Source of the DNA: Cohaesibacter haloalkalitolerans
GTDB lineage: Bacteria > Pseudomonadota > Alphaproteobacteria > Rhizobiales > Cohaesibacteraceae
Assembly: GCF_003574655.1 (NCBI RefSeq)
Contig: NZ_QNUM01000011.1
Span: 1 to 64,000, forward strand
DNA length: 64,000 bases
Reading direction: 5' to 3'
In this document: positions 1 to 7,546 of the stretch, piece by piece
Numbering within the stretch: position 1 is the first letter of the stretch
Layout: the number at the start of each line of letters is the position of its first letter
The notes under the pieces: model-generated
Database searches by the model: none
Told to the model about the DNA's origin: nothing
The model's input: only the letters and a program-made list of their open reading frames with translations
Program-made: the position numbers and the translations under genes

Positions 1-67
1 CTCAAAAATCCCATGTCGATCACTCCAAATCTCCCCGACTGAAATCGTCGGGAACCAGTGTTCGCAT

Positions 68-127
68 GGGTCAATTCTCAGTGACAATTTTACTCCATAC
101 CGGGTCAGTTCTCAGTGACATTCAACA
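68..127. mobile_element. IS21-type insertion sequence end (partial)
   Basis: Two copies of GGGTCARTTCTCAGTGACA (R = A or G) lie at 68-86 and 102-120, 34 bp apart, and the second runs on into TTCAACA. Repeated copies of this type at the tip, with TGTTGAATGTCA as the outermost bases when read inward, resemble the multiple terminal repeats of IS21-family elements. The end abuts the point where recognisable serine recombinase coding begins, so an insertion probably truncated that gene. The IS body would lie left of the window, so the family is not confirmed. Confidence 0.5.
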
Positions 128-130
128 TTT

Positions 131-1223
131 CATGCGCCTGTTGGCTACAAATATAAGAGCGTGTCTGGTCGCGGTAAAATGCTCAAGCGTGATGAACCTG
201 TTGCGTCTGTTATTCAAGAAGCGCTTGAGGGCTACGCCCTCGGCCATTTTAACACGCAGGCAGATGTTCAGCGCTTCTTACAAAACAATCCCTCTTCCCC
301 AAAGACAGGCGCGGTGAAGTTCGTCATCAGCGCGTCTCGGTCTTGTTGAACCAGCCTGTATATGCGGGCTATGTGGAAGCGCCTAGCTGGGGCGTTGAAT
401 TGCGAGTCGGTCAGCATGAGCCAATTATTTCTTCTCAGACCTATCAGCGGATACAAGATCGCCTCAAGGGTGGCTTCTACGCGCCGCGTCAATCCAATCT
501 GAATGAAGACTTCCCTCTGCGTGGTCATGTCGTCTGTAGCGACTGTGGGACGCCTTTAACGGCCTGCTGGTCAAAAGGCTCGTACAAGAAGTATCCCTAT
601 TACCTCTGTCCGAAGCGTGGCTGTGATAGCTACGGCAAATCAATCGCCCGCGATAAAGTCGAAGGCGAGTTTGAAGCATTGATTGGCAAGGCAACGCCAA
701 GCGCCGCGCTTTTCAATGTAGGCAAAGCCTTGTTTAAAGAGCTTTGGGATTATCAATACTCACAAGCCGAATCCCAAACGAAGGCCATGGGCGCGCAACT
801 CGTGAAGCTTGAGGGCCAACTCGCAAAGCTTTTAGAGCGAATCCTCGATGCGTCCGTGCCAACGGTTATTAAGGCTTATGAAGAGAAGGTTCGCCAACTG
901 GAATTGGACAAGCAAGCGATCAAAGAAAAGATGGCTTTCAGCGGCAAACCTTCGAGCACCTTCGACGAGACACTTAGAACGGCGTTCGAATTTTTAAAAA
1001 CCCTTTAATTCTCTGGCATGCGGAGAGAATTGAAGATCGTCAACTCCTGCTAAAACTCACCTTTAGCAAGCGATTGGCATCCTCCCGCAAAGAGGGATTT
1101 AGAACGGAAAATTTTAGTTTACCCTTCAAGGTCTTAGGTCAATTTTTGGGATGTAAAAGAGAGATGGCGCACCCGAAGGGATTCGAACCCCTGGCCTCTG
1201 CCTTCGGAGGGCTGCGAGTTTGA
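131..1223 (+). pseudogene. serine recombinase, 5'-truncated and frameshifted
   Basis: This is the C-terminal two thirds of a large serine recombinase. Reading resumes at APVGYKYKSVSG (about 134), continues through RDEPVASVIQEALEGYALG in one frame, shifts near 297-302, then runs as KDRRGEVRHQRVSVLLNQP and the recombinase zinc-ribbon region (CSDCG, CPKRGC) and coiled coil to about 996. A second frameshift sits in an A-run at 996-1000, where one A appears to be missing. In the restored frame the C-terminus reads NPLILWHAERIEDRQ and ends FEPLASAFGGLRV at 1223. That tail is translated from the tRNA-Arg fragment. The N-terminal catalytic resolvase domain is absent, apparently cut by the IS21-type end. 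It is certainly non-functional and is a relic of an element lying further left. Confidence 0.85.
1165..1213 (-). repeat. att site: tRNA-Arg 3' half, copy 1
   Basis: These 49 bp are identical to 19558-19606. On the minus strand the sequence is the 3' half of a tRNA-Arg(CCG): anticodon arm around CTCCGAA, variable loop, T-arm with GTTCGAATC, acceptor strand CGGGTGC and an encoded CCA. There is no 5' half beside it. This is the usual signature of an integrase crossover in the anticodon region of a tRNA gene. The integrase gene starts its 3' end 38 bp away. It marks the left boundary of element A. Confidence 0.85.
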
Positions 1224-1250
1224 GATAAAAATATAATATATTTCAATGTG

Positions 1251-2321
1251 TTATTTCTCCTTATCTTTTTCTTGTACGGGGTTTGTACTCATTACACTCA
1301 AAACTTTATTCTCGCTGTCTTCACTGTGTGCGTACACATTGAGAAACAGACTCGAATCCTTCCATCGGCCATATTCAGTACAGGCTTTAAGGTCCACTCC
1401 ATTGCGAGTGAATGTTTCAGTGGCAAATCCATGACGCCCGGCTTCGTGAGGCGTTAGATCGTCAATATCTGCTCTTGTGCAGGCGGTAGACCATGCGCTT
1501 CGAGGCCCATCCTTGGATGCGTACCCAAAGATGCGAATGTTCTCTGGAACCTGATCCCATCCTCTTGGCGCCTGTGGTGTGAGTGTCTTCAACAGATCTG
1601 CAAGTTCTTCTGTAATTAGGAGCGGGGTCTCTTCGTGCCCTTTTGCAGAAGGAATGATAACGATATTCTCATCCAAATGAGAAAGATGGTATGGGGTCAT
1701 GGCCGTTGCTTGTCCGATCCGCGATGCTGTCTCAAACATGAAACGTGCAAGGACATAGAGAGGCGGAGAGGCGGTTGTTTTGAACGCTGCCAGCCATTCG
1801 CGTGAACCAGCTCTTTTCTTTGGACGGCTTTTTTTCCCGCGCCTTTTGTCTTGAGCCACCCGTTCTAGATTGCTGAAGCTGTCAAACTCAATCTTGTTAC
1901 AGCGCCCTGTCGAAGCCGCTGTTCTCGCTATTTGTCTAAGCGGCACCAGAATCCAGCGCCGCCATGTGTCCGTGGAGTCGTTTGGTCTCACTGTTCTGCA
2001 TATCTCTCTAATAATCTCAGAGTTCAGATCGTTGATGCGCTTGTCACCATAGAGCTCGACAACGGGCAGCATGCTCTTCGCTGATTGGGTATCAAGGTCG
2101 GTTAGCAAAACAGCTTCGGCAAGGGTGATTGGTAACTGCTCATCACCGAAGTGGTAGCGCCTTAATTCTAGCTCCGTGCGGTCTCGGATCCAGTCCTCTG
2201 CGCCAGCCCTTTCAGATGCGCCAGTGCTTTCACGGATGTATTCGGTAATGGGGCGGTCATTGAATTCGACACGACCTTTTGCCCACCATGTCTTGCCACG
2301 TTTGTAAGCTTTGAGCGGCAT
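1251..2321 (-). CDS. tyrosine integrase of element A
   Basis: A 356-residue tyrosine site-specific recombinase that should integrate and excise element A at tRNA-Arg. The C-terminal catalytic domain shows the first arginine in ETASRIGQA, the H-x3-R-H box in PHEAGRHGF, and the final W...Y segment in GRWKDSSLFLNVYAH, so all key residues seem present. The N-terminal 100 residues look like an arm-binding and SAM-like core-binding region. The stop codon is 38 bp from att copy 1. The 5' end is overlapped by about 150 bp by the excisionase-like gene in another frame, and ATG at 2321 gives the expected N-terminus. It appears intact. The substrate site is inferred from position. Confidence 0.9.
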   Translation of the reverse strand: MPLKAYKRGKTWWAKGRVEFNDRPITEYIRESTGASERAGAEDWIRDRTELELRRYHFGDEQLPITLAEAVLLTDLDTQSAKSMLPVVELYGDKRINDLNSEIIREICRTVRPNDSTDTWRRWILVPLRQIARTAASTGRCNKIEFDSFSNLERVAQDKRRGKKSRPKKRAGSREWLAAFKTTASPPLYVLARFMFETASRIGQATAMTPYHLSHLDENIVIIPSAKGHEETPLLITEELADLLKTLTPQAPRGWDQVPENIRIFGYASKDGPRSAWSTACTRADIDDLTPHEAGRHGFATETFTRNGVDLKACTEYGRWKDSSLFLNVYAHSEDSENKVLSVMSTNPVQEKDKEK

Positions 2322-2557
2322 GTTGCATTCTCCATCAAGATGACATCAATTTGTTCAGGAAGCAGAATCAACTCGCGGCCAATTCGGGCGCCAATGCTTA
2401 GCCGATTTGCCTTGGTGGCAATTGTCTTGGCGCTCACTGTTCTGCCATGGCTGGCAAATACAGCGGCCCATTCATCTGGAGTTTTTCCGTGCGTTATTAA
2501 GCGCGGTGCATCCTGATGTAACAAACCCAATTCCTTTGATTCTGATCTTGATGGCAT
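2168..2557 (-). CDS. excisionase-like HTH protein, overlaps integrase start
   Basis: A protein of about 129 residues, likely a recombination directionality factor. The core TPDEWAAVFASHGRTVSAKT, followed by an A-x-RLSIGARIGRELILLPEQ segment, resembles helix-turn-helix proteins that precede alphaproteobacterial integrases; the CRSKL stretch after it also fits that family. ATG at 2557 is preferred to an upstream TTG at 2593. The gene shares about 154 bp with the integrase in a different frame, the same layout as the xis-int pair of element B. The C-terminal 45 residues lie entirely in the overlap and have low-complexity, tail-like sequence. Function is inferred from family resemblance and position. 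Confidence 0.6.
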   Translation of the reverse strand: MPSRSESKELGLLHQDAPRLITHGKTPDEWAAVFASHGRTVSAKTIATKANRLSIGARIGRELILLPEQIDVILMENATCRSKLTNVARHGGQKVVSNSMTAPLPNTSVKALAHLKGLAQRTGSETARS

Positions 2558-2612
2558 TGTTGAACGGCTCTTCTTCGATGTTGGCCGAAGCAATTTTCTG
2601 TTCGGCGGTATC

Positions 2613-2630
2613 GGGGAAGTGAGTCCGTTT
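2613..2630. promoter_or_regulatory. 18-bp motif shared with the mob promoter region
   Basis: GGGGAAGTGAGTCCGTTT occurs here, upstream of the leftward xis-int pair, and identically at 7891-7908, upstream of the leftward mobC-relaxase operon. An exact 18-bp match in two upstream regions of the same element suggests a shared operator or protein binding site. The binding protein is unknown. Confidence 0.4.
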
Positions 2631-3166
2631 GAAAAATTTAAAAATATTTTCTTCGATTTTTATTCAAGCTATTGAATTGTTTGAATAAAGTCCGTCCTTC
2701 TCTCCAGTTGCGCTGGATTAGACGTGGGTGAGTTTCATGCAGGCCGCATGTTGAGCCAGACATTCGGAAAATCAGGATCCTGCTCTCGAGGCAGTCCGCT
2801 GTTCTTGCTACAGGGGGCGATTTTTTTGGCAGATTTTGGCTTCTGGTAAAAAAGCGTGAATCCGACGAGATGGGTTCGTTTGGCTGGAAATCAAAACACG
2901 ATCTTCCATTCCTGTGCAAGCTGCTGAAATAGTTGAGTAATTTTTCTTTCTGGCACATTTTCAGAAAGTGGGTCCCGCATAAAAGCTCATGACCGCGCCC
3001 AGAGGATGTAGAAATGTCGAGCCTTCTGGGCATGGTGTCGTCCCGCCAGAAAACATGAATTTTCAAAATCCATGTTTTTTGGCTGCGATGCTCTGGCGAT
3101 TGCAGTTATTCGAGCTGGCCAAGGGACCCGATGTGGTCAGGTCGCCACCTGACTTGAGGCTGGCTT
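2631..3166. other. intergenic region without a supported gene
   Basis: About 530 bp between the xis-like gene and the MKDLF-type gene. Open frames on either strand have atypical composition and no recognisable family, so none is called. It contains an inverted repeat TTTATTCAA (2659-2667) and TTTGAATAAA (2680-2689), separated by 12 bp, in AT-rich DNA. This could be an operator or a leftward terminator; I cannot decide which. Confidence 0.5.
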
Positions 3167-3616
3167 TTATGGTGTTTCGAAGAGGCAGAAGGACAGGCCA
3201 TCCGCCGAAACTGCGTATTGGTTGCTCGATGCAGATCCTTTTAGGTCCTCGTCAGGCCTATATGGGATGAAATATTCGACCACCAGCATGCTGCAGGTAT
3301 CAGTCACGGTTGGAACATAGTTTATTCTAGGGAAATGATCGTCGTCTTCGTCACATTCGTAGAAGAAATCATCTTCGCTGAGCCGGGTTCCCGTTGCTGC
3401 TTCGAAGGCGACGAGGAGTTGATGGAGGCGCTGATCTTCTTCTTCCGATAGTTCGGAATTGAAATCGAAATAGCCCATGATCTTGCCACCCTCTGCTCTT
3501 GTGGTCGCGATGATGCTGGCGACTTCGTCAGGTTGGAGGAGGGTGCACTTTAACGGTCCTGCGACGAAATTCTGGACGCAAATGAATGATCCCATGCTGA
3601 TGAAAAGGTCTTTCAT
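3167..3616 (-). CDS. MKDLF-type protein of unknown function
   Basis: A 149-residue acidic cytosolic protein beginning MKDLFISMGSFICVQNFV. It is a clear paralogue of the gene at 20069-20551 in element B: shared features are the N-terminal MKDLFISMGS, LQPDEVA, an acidic patch before the INY motif, and TVTDT-x-SMLVVEY. ATG at 3616 is chosen because it matches the paralogue's start. It lies last in a leftward run after the PemK-like gene and a small unknown gene, so it probably travels with the mobilization and accessory region. I recognise no domain. Presence in both elements suggests a function tied to the elements rather than to the host. Confidence 0.7.
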   Translation of the reverse strand: MKDLFISMGSFICVQNFVAGPLKCTLLQPDEVASIIATTRAEGGKIMGYFDFNSELSEEEDQRLHQLLVAFEAATGTRLSEDDFFYECDEDDDHFPRINYVPTVTDTCSMLVVEYFIPYRPDEDLKGSASSNQYAVSADGLSFCLFETP

Positions 3617-3750
3617 GACCAATTGTCTCCTCAAATACATGCCTGACTATAGGCGGTTGTTGGTATTGGGATTGTGAGGCTACTGAGCCTGTGGCCGTTT
3701 CGATCCTCGCCCGCAGAATGGGCGAGGTCGAATGGATGCCGAAGTTGCGT

Positions 3751-4155
3751 TCAATGCGAGCCGCGTGATTGAGCCCGTTGCGCCTCGGCGGCCAATAGAT
3801 CCAGAAAGCGGTTCGCGAAATACTGAGCCTCTTGCAGATCCGCGCGGACACTGGCGTAGGCCGGAGCCAAAGGATCGGCCTCGTCGAGGATAGGTAGTGC
3901 TTCAAGCAAATCGTCGACGATCTCTTCAAATTGCGGATCAAGAACACGGCGATTGATGATAGCATCGATCAGGGCATGCATTGGCCTGATGTCGTCGAAA
4001 ATATCGCCGAGTGCAATATCGGGCAAAGAGGAAGACGCCTGTCGAGCCGCGCGGATTGCATCGGCTCCGATATCGACGATGCGGCTGGCATCGGTCGTGT
4101 GCTTATCGACAAGAAGCGAAATATTGTGGCGATAGGTTTCTGGAATAAGGGGCAT
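3751..4155 (-). CDS. hypothetical helical protein
   Basis: A 134-residue protein starting MPLIPETYRHN. ATG at 4155 is preferred over upstream candidates because AAGGAAG sits 5-7 bp before it. The sequence is mostly amphipathic helix, rich in Asp, Ala and Leu, for example IVDDLLEALPILDEADP and LQEAQYFANRFLDLLAAEA. There is no signal peptide or membrane segment. It lies 84 bp downstream of the PemK/MazF-like gene on the same strand, so an antitoxin or partner role is conceivable, but I see no family match and do not claim one. Confidence 0.55.
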   Translation of the reverse strand: MPLIPETYRHNISLLVDKHTTDASRIVDIGADAIRAARQASSSLPDIALGDIFDDIRPMHALIDAIINRRVLDPQFEEIVDDLLEALPILDEADPLAPAYASVRADLQEAQYFANRFLDLLAAEAQRAQSRGSH

Positions 4156-4239
4156 ATATCTTCCTTTCATACTGATAGGGGGCGTGATTTGTCCGGCCGA
4201 CACCGTGGCTGGTCGGACAAATCTCAAACCACTCTGTGA

Positions 4240-4806
4240 CTACTGCTGAGGATCGGGTGTCGGGATGGCAATCGGGGCAGGGATGATCATCCCAGACATT
4301 GGGCGGCCAGATCTCTTGGCAAGCAGGGCTTGTTGTTTGAGCAGATCGGCTCGTCCTTCTGCACGCTCAACGTTGATGGCATGGATAAGAGCTCTAAGGC
4401 GTTCCAACTGAACGAGCTCATCGCCAATCAACCGGCCAAGGACTGGAGTCCCATCCTTGTTGGGAGCAAAGCCTTCATGGTTGACAGAGACAATCACAAG
4501 CCCCCGCAAATTGTAGACTGTCGGCTGCGAGAGACCTGCAGCACCAAAGGCGGCAGAATGCTCGACGCGGATTTGGACTCCGTGGTTGAAAGTTGTCCCG
4601 ATGGCATGCCCCCGTGCGAGGGTCAGATAACGGGTGCCGATATAGATTGCCTCGTCAACGATAAGCCATGGCAGTGCCTTTTGCGGTGGTTGTAGAGGAT
4701 TGTAGAGATGTTCTGAAGGCATCTCAAAGGCAACGATGTCGCCGCAGCTGACAGTGTCTTGCCAGTTGCTGGCGTGCTTCGTGGATAAATTATTGGCGGT
4801 GGTCAT
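4240..4806 (-). CDS. PemK/MazF-like protein
   Basis: A 188-residue protein. The N-terminus NWQDTVSCGDIVAFEMPSE and the following PWLIVDEAIYIGTRYLTLAR match the beta-barrel start of PemK/MazF-type proteins, where a GD-I/V turn is followed by a strand carrying the conserved P-x-x-V. Two relatives are at 48072-48566 and 48810-49301 in element B; NWQD-x(2)-S-x-GD is shared with the latter. It is longer than typical MazF and has a Pro-rich C-terminal tail. ATG at 4806 has AGGA 6 bp upstream. It could be an mRNA-interferase toxin or a non-toxic member of the fold; catalytic residues cannot be assigned with confidence. Confidence 0.55.
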   Translation of the reverse strand: MTTANNLSTKHASNWQDTVSCGDIVAFEMPSEHLYNPLQPPQKALPWLIVDEAIYIGTRYLTLARGHAIGTTFNHGVQIRVEHSAAFGAAGLSQPTVYNLRGLVIVSVNHEGFAPNKDGTPVLGRLIGDELVQLERLRALIHAINVERAEGRADLLKQQALLAKRSGRPMSGMIIPAPIAIPTPDPQQ

Positions 4807-4862
4807 GGAAGATCCTTTGGTTTTAGATGCTCCGCCTATCCATTCCTCCCATCTGTTTTTCA

Positions 4863-4918
4863 GACCAATCTGCTTTCATGTGGCGTCACCCGGATCGCCA
4901 CATGAAAGCAGATTGGTC
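4863..4918. repeat. 23-bp perfect inverted repeat with 10-bp loop
   Basis: Arms 4863-4885 (begins GACCAATCTG, ends GTGGCG) and 4896-4918 are perfect reverse complements around a 10-bp loop, TCACCCGGAT. It lies 29 bp past the relaxase stop and about 57 bp before the PemK-like start. No T-run follows on either strand, so it is not a standard intrinsic terminator. A folded transfer-origin structure, an RNA hairpin between operon halves, or the scar of a small element are alternatives. Confidence 0.8.
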
Positions 4919-4947
4919 GATATCTCCCTCTTTCGCTTCGTGCGGCA

Positions 4948-7095
4948 TCAACGCTCATATCCTCTGTCGCGGCGGCGTTTTTGGGGGAGGATTTCACCGC
5001 CGTTGGGTTTGCTTTGCGCCTGAGCGCTCGATGATGTGACAGGCGGAACCTGCCGTTTATCATTCGTTGGTTGCGAAATCGGGGCGGGAGGTCGTGGCAG
5101 GCGTGGTTCCTCAGTCCGCGCCATTTGCTCCGTCATCCGACCAGCGGGCTCGCGACGAGGCGCATGCGCGGTGGAGTTTGTTTGACCGCTACTGCTTCCT
5201 GCTTTTTGTCCCACCGGTGGGCGATTGTCGTGGTTGCTGGCGTCAGCAACATAATCGTCACCATCTAGAAACTCACCTGTCTCCAGATCAATTCGGCGTT
5301 CGAAGTCGGCCGCATCGAGGTGGTCAAAGGAGCGGACTTGCTCCTTTGACCTTGGTGATGTTGCGGGCCGAGCTTTGGCCCTTTCGATTTCTTGCTCCCT
5401 TTTCGCTCGTTCTTCCTGCTCACGCTGTCGCTGCTCGTAAATTTTCATGATTATTCCGACGAAGCGGCTTGCTCGAGACTTTCCAGAGCCTTGAACGCTT
5501 GAGACAAGCGGGCCCGACTTTTCTGGTCGTTCGGATCGCCAGCCCAGCCAATCAAGGCAATGTTGTAGGCCATTTGACAGGACTGAAAGGCCTTGCATGA
5601 AGCTTCGAGCGCTTCTTGCCGTTTTATCAGCAAGTTGACGGTATCCCGCAGTGCTTTTCTCTGCTCTTCGTTGGGCCCGTTCAATTGTGTCACCAATTCT
5701 TCGATGGATGATATCAACTCGCGCTCGAGTGGCGTCAGCAAGATGGGTTGACTGATTTCTTGATGGTTTTGTGTCATCGGTCAAAACTCCACTTTCGAGC
5801 ATTGAGGCTGTCGACCGGTCGGCAGCATCAAGCAGTTGGCCATCTCGCCGGTTTTGATGTCCATGATCAGATATCGGCCTGGCAGTTGGAGGGACATTGG
5901 TTTGCCTTGCTGCAGATGGTCCTGCCGGGTTGGCACCAGAAGCCAGAAGATCACCGGCATTGAGAGGATCGCCGCTGCGGCCATCATCTTTTGTCTCTTC
6001 ATCTGCGTTCCCAATCGTTCCAAAGCTTCCGTAGTTTTCGTTTGTTCCTTGACGATCGTCGTCAGAATATCCGACAGGTTGTTCTGGAACTCCTCGTTTT
6101 GGGTCAGAAGCTGTTGCTTCTCGGACCGTTCCTGGTTCAATTCCGTCTCGACTTCGCTCGTAAGGTCTTGGATACCGGCTTTGATTGTATTCTGTGCGTC
6201 GATCAATATGGCTTCCAAGTCGTTCTTGAAGCTCTGCGAGGTCGATGCCATCCAGTCTTCTTGCTGGCGTTGGGCTTCCTGAGTTTCCTCGGTTCTTTGC
6301 AGCAATCTCTCGCGCAATGGTTTCGTCTCTGGTCCATCCTTCATGGAAAATTACTCCTTTCATGCGCCATCTTTCGCCGGTTTCGGGGTCTTTCACAGTG
6401 ATGTAATTTTTGCCGGTACGTGGAACCTCTAAGCCGACTTTCTGCAGGGCTTCGATCATCTCTGACCGATCGTTGATGGTTCCGGCTACTATCTGGTTCT
6501 CAATCCAGTTTTGGATCTCATCCCGTGTTTCGGCCCGGCTTTGACTTTCTTTGACATTTTTGCGCTCTCTGGCGCGGGAGGGGGCTTCTGGGTCAGCCCA
6601 GCCATAGCGCTTGTTCAGCACGTCGCGCAGGCTGTTGAATGCTTTTTCAAACCCTGGCGGGCACGGATTGAGAGATTTACCCGATATCAGCTCGAGGCGA
6701 GGCAGACAGAAATGCAGCTCGACCTTGCCTTCGTGCGTGTGCCTGACCCAGAGAATATTATATTGTTCGGGTTCGAGGCCGGCGAATGCCAGCCTTTCAA
6801 AGGCGTCCATGGCTTCCTGTTGTTGCTCTTCACTCGGATTATCTTCCGGCGTAAAAGCAACAACGCCTGATACATATGACCATTCGAATGGGGAGCTGTT
6901 GATCAAGTCGCGCGTTATATTGGGATCGCCACGCATAATGTCTGGCGGCGGATGACGGCGTTTCATGATCACATCGCCATTCTCATCGCGCAGGACATTT
7001 CGGTTTTCGTCATAGGCCAGCACATCGAGGGCTATGAGATAATCAATGGGACCTGCGCCGCCACCCTGTCCTTTGGCAAAGACATCAATGATCAT
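4948..7095 (-). CDS. relaxase, ColE1 MbeA-like (HEN-class variant)
   Basis: A 715-residue relaxase that should nick oriT and pilot the strand in conjugative mobilization. The N-terminal domain starts MIIDVFAKGQGGGAG with candidate catalytic Tyr19 in GPIDYL. The metal-binding region is VRHTHEGKVELHF, giving H119, E126 and H128; spacing matches the H-x6-E-x-N motif of ColE1 MbeA, but the third ligand is His instead of Asn. Downstream GKSLNPCPPGF is typical of this group. The C-terminal half is long, polar and disordered-looking. ATG at 7095 overlaps mobC by 11 bp. Two smaller genes lie inside it out of frame, as in ColE1. Confidence 0.88.
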   Translation of the reverse strand: MIIDVFAKGQGGGAGPIDYLIALDVLAYDENRNVLRDENGDVIMKRRHPPPDIMRGDPNITRDLINSSPFEWSYVSGVVAFTPEDNPSEEQQQEAMDAFERLAFAGLEPEQYNILWVRHTHEGKVELHFCLPRLELISGKSLNPCPPGFEKAFNSLRDVLNKRYGWADPEAPSRARERKNVKESQSRAETRDEIQNWIENQIVAGTINDRSEMIEALQKVGLEVPRTGKNYITVKDPETGERWRMKGVIFHEGWTRDETIAREIAAKNRGNSGSPTPARRLDGIDLAELQERLGSHIDRRTEYNQSRYPRPYERSRDGIEPGTVREATASDPKRGVPEQPVGYSDDDRQGTNENYGSFGTIGNADEETKDDGRSGDPLNAGDLLASGANPAGPSAARQTNVPPTARPISDHGHQNRRDGQLLDAADRSTASMLESGVLTDDTKPSRNQSTHLADATRARVDIIHRRIGDTIERAQRRAEKSTAGYRQLADKTARSARSFMQGLSVLSNGLQHCLDWLGWRSERPEKSGPLVSSVQGSGKSRASRFVGIIMKIYEQRQREQEERAKREQEIERAKARPATSPRSKEQVRSFDHLDAADFERRIDLETGEFLDGDDYVADASNHDNRPPVGQKAGSSSGQTNSTAHAPRREPAGRMTEQMARTEEPRLPRPPAPISQPTNDKRQVPPVTSSSAQAQSKPNGGEILPQKRRRDRGYER
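5451..5777 (-). CDS. MobD/MbeD-like protein nested in relaxase
   Basis: A 108-residue helical protein beginning MTQNHQEISQPILLTPLERE and continuing ELISSIEELVTQLN, which resembles MbeD/MobD proteins of ColE1-type mob loci. It lies wholly inside the relaxase gene in another frame, directly after the MobB-like gene with only 3 bp between them. GGAG sits 9 bp before ATG 5777, overlapping the end of the upstream gene, which suggests translational coupling. MbeD is linked to entry exclusion and mobilization in ColE1; the role here is inferred. The organised start signal and coupling argue against a chance frame. Confidence 0.65.
   Translation of the reverse strand: MTQNHQEISQPILLTPLERELISSIEELVTQLNGPNEEQRKALRDTVNLLIKRQEALEASCKAFQSCQMAYNIALIGWAGDPNDQKSRARLSQAFKALESLEQAASSE
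5781..6344 (-). CDS. MobB/MbeB-like membrane protein nested in relaxase
   Basis: A 187-residue protein: a long charged coiled coil (about residues 1-115, rich in Gln, Glu and Thr) followed by one membrane segment, AAAAILSMPVIFWLLVP, and a short C-terminal part. This layout matches MbeB/MobB of ColE1-like mobilization loci, thought to stabilise the relaxosome at the membrane. AAAGGAG lies 9 bp before ATG 6344, a strong ribosome site in the middle of the relaxase gene. It is encoded out of frame in the relaxase sequence and followed 3 bp later by the MobD-like gene. The nested order mobB-mobD is the ColE1 arrangement. Confidence 0.68.
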   Translation of the reverse strand: MKDGPETKPLRERLLQRTEETQEAQRQQEDWMASTSQSFKNDLEAILIDAQNTIKAGIQDLTSEVETELNQERSEKQQLLTQNEEFQNNLSDILTTIVKEQTKTTEALERLGTQMKRQKMMAAAAILSMPVIFWLLVPTRQDHLQQGKPMSLQLPGRYLIMDIKTGEMANCLMLPTGRQPQCSKVEF

Positions 7096-7546
7096 TGCCG
7101 ACCTCCTGTTTGGAGTGAGACAGGCGGATGGATGCGAGTTGTCGATCAAGAGAGACAAGGGTGGTGAGGATGTTGATCGCGTCGAGTTGGCGCATATCGC
7201 CATGGCGACGGGCCGCATTTATGCCGCGGGCAATCTGGTTGCAATTTGTGCCAATGGCATTGATTGCAACGAGAAGCTTCTGGTCGACTTTCGGAGGTGG
7301 TCGGCGTGTGCGTCTGGGGCTTTCGATGAGCCCCAACGCATCACGCAACAACTCCGAAGTCGATTTGCGCTGGGCCTTGGCCGAGGCAATAAGCTTCTCT
7401 TTTTCCGCGGCTGTGCAGCGTATTGTAATCACCTTGGTAAGGTGGTTTACACATGCGCTGTCGGTGGGGTTCGAAGGGGAGGTCTGCCTCCCCTCGCAAG
7501 GCTCCGTGTAATACACGGGTTTCCTTGCTGTCTTCTTTTCACTCAT
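7085..7546 (-). CDS. MobC-like relaxosome accessory protein
   Basis: A 153-residue protein starting MSEKKTARKPVYYTEP. The middle VITIRCTAAEKEKLIASAKA, followed by STSELLRDALG, looks like a ribbon-helix-helix DNA-binding segment. The C-terminal LVAINAIGTNCNQIARGIN is the hallmark of MobC proteins that assist relaxases at oriT. ATG at 7546 is chosen as the first start giving that layout. The gene overlaps the relaxase start by 11 bp and leads the mob operon. oriT is expected upstream, in 7547-7960. Confidence 0.85.
   Translation of the reverse strand: MSEKKTARKPVYYTEPCEGRQTSPSNPTDSACVNHLTKVITIRCTAAEKEKLIASAKAQRKSTSELLRDALGLIESPRRTRRPPPKVDQKLLVAINAIGTNCNQIARGINAARRHGDMRQLDAINILTTLVSLDRQLASIRLSHSKQEVGNDH

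Noticed and set aside
1165-1213. Complete tRNA gene
   Set aside because: Only the 3' half is present; the D-arm and 5' acceptor strand are absent, as at 19558-19606.
2638-3066. 142-codon frame on the minus strand in element A
   Set aside because: No ribosome site, no family and odd composition; kept as intergenic.
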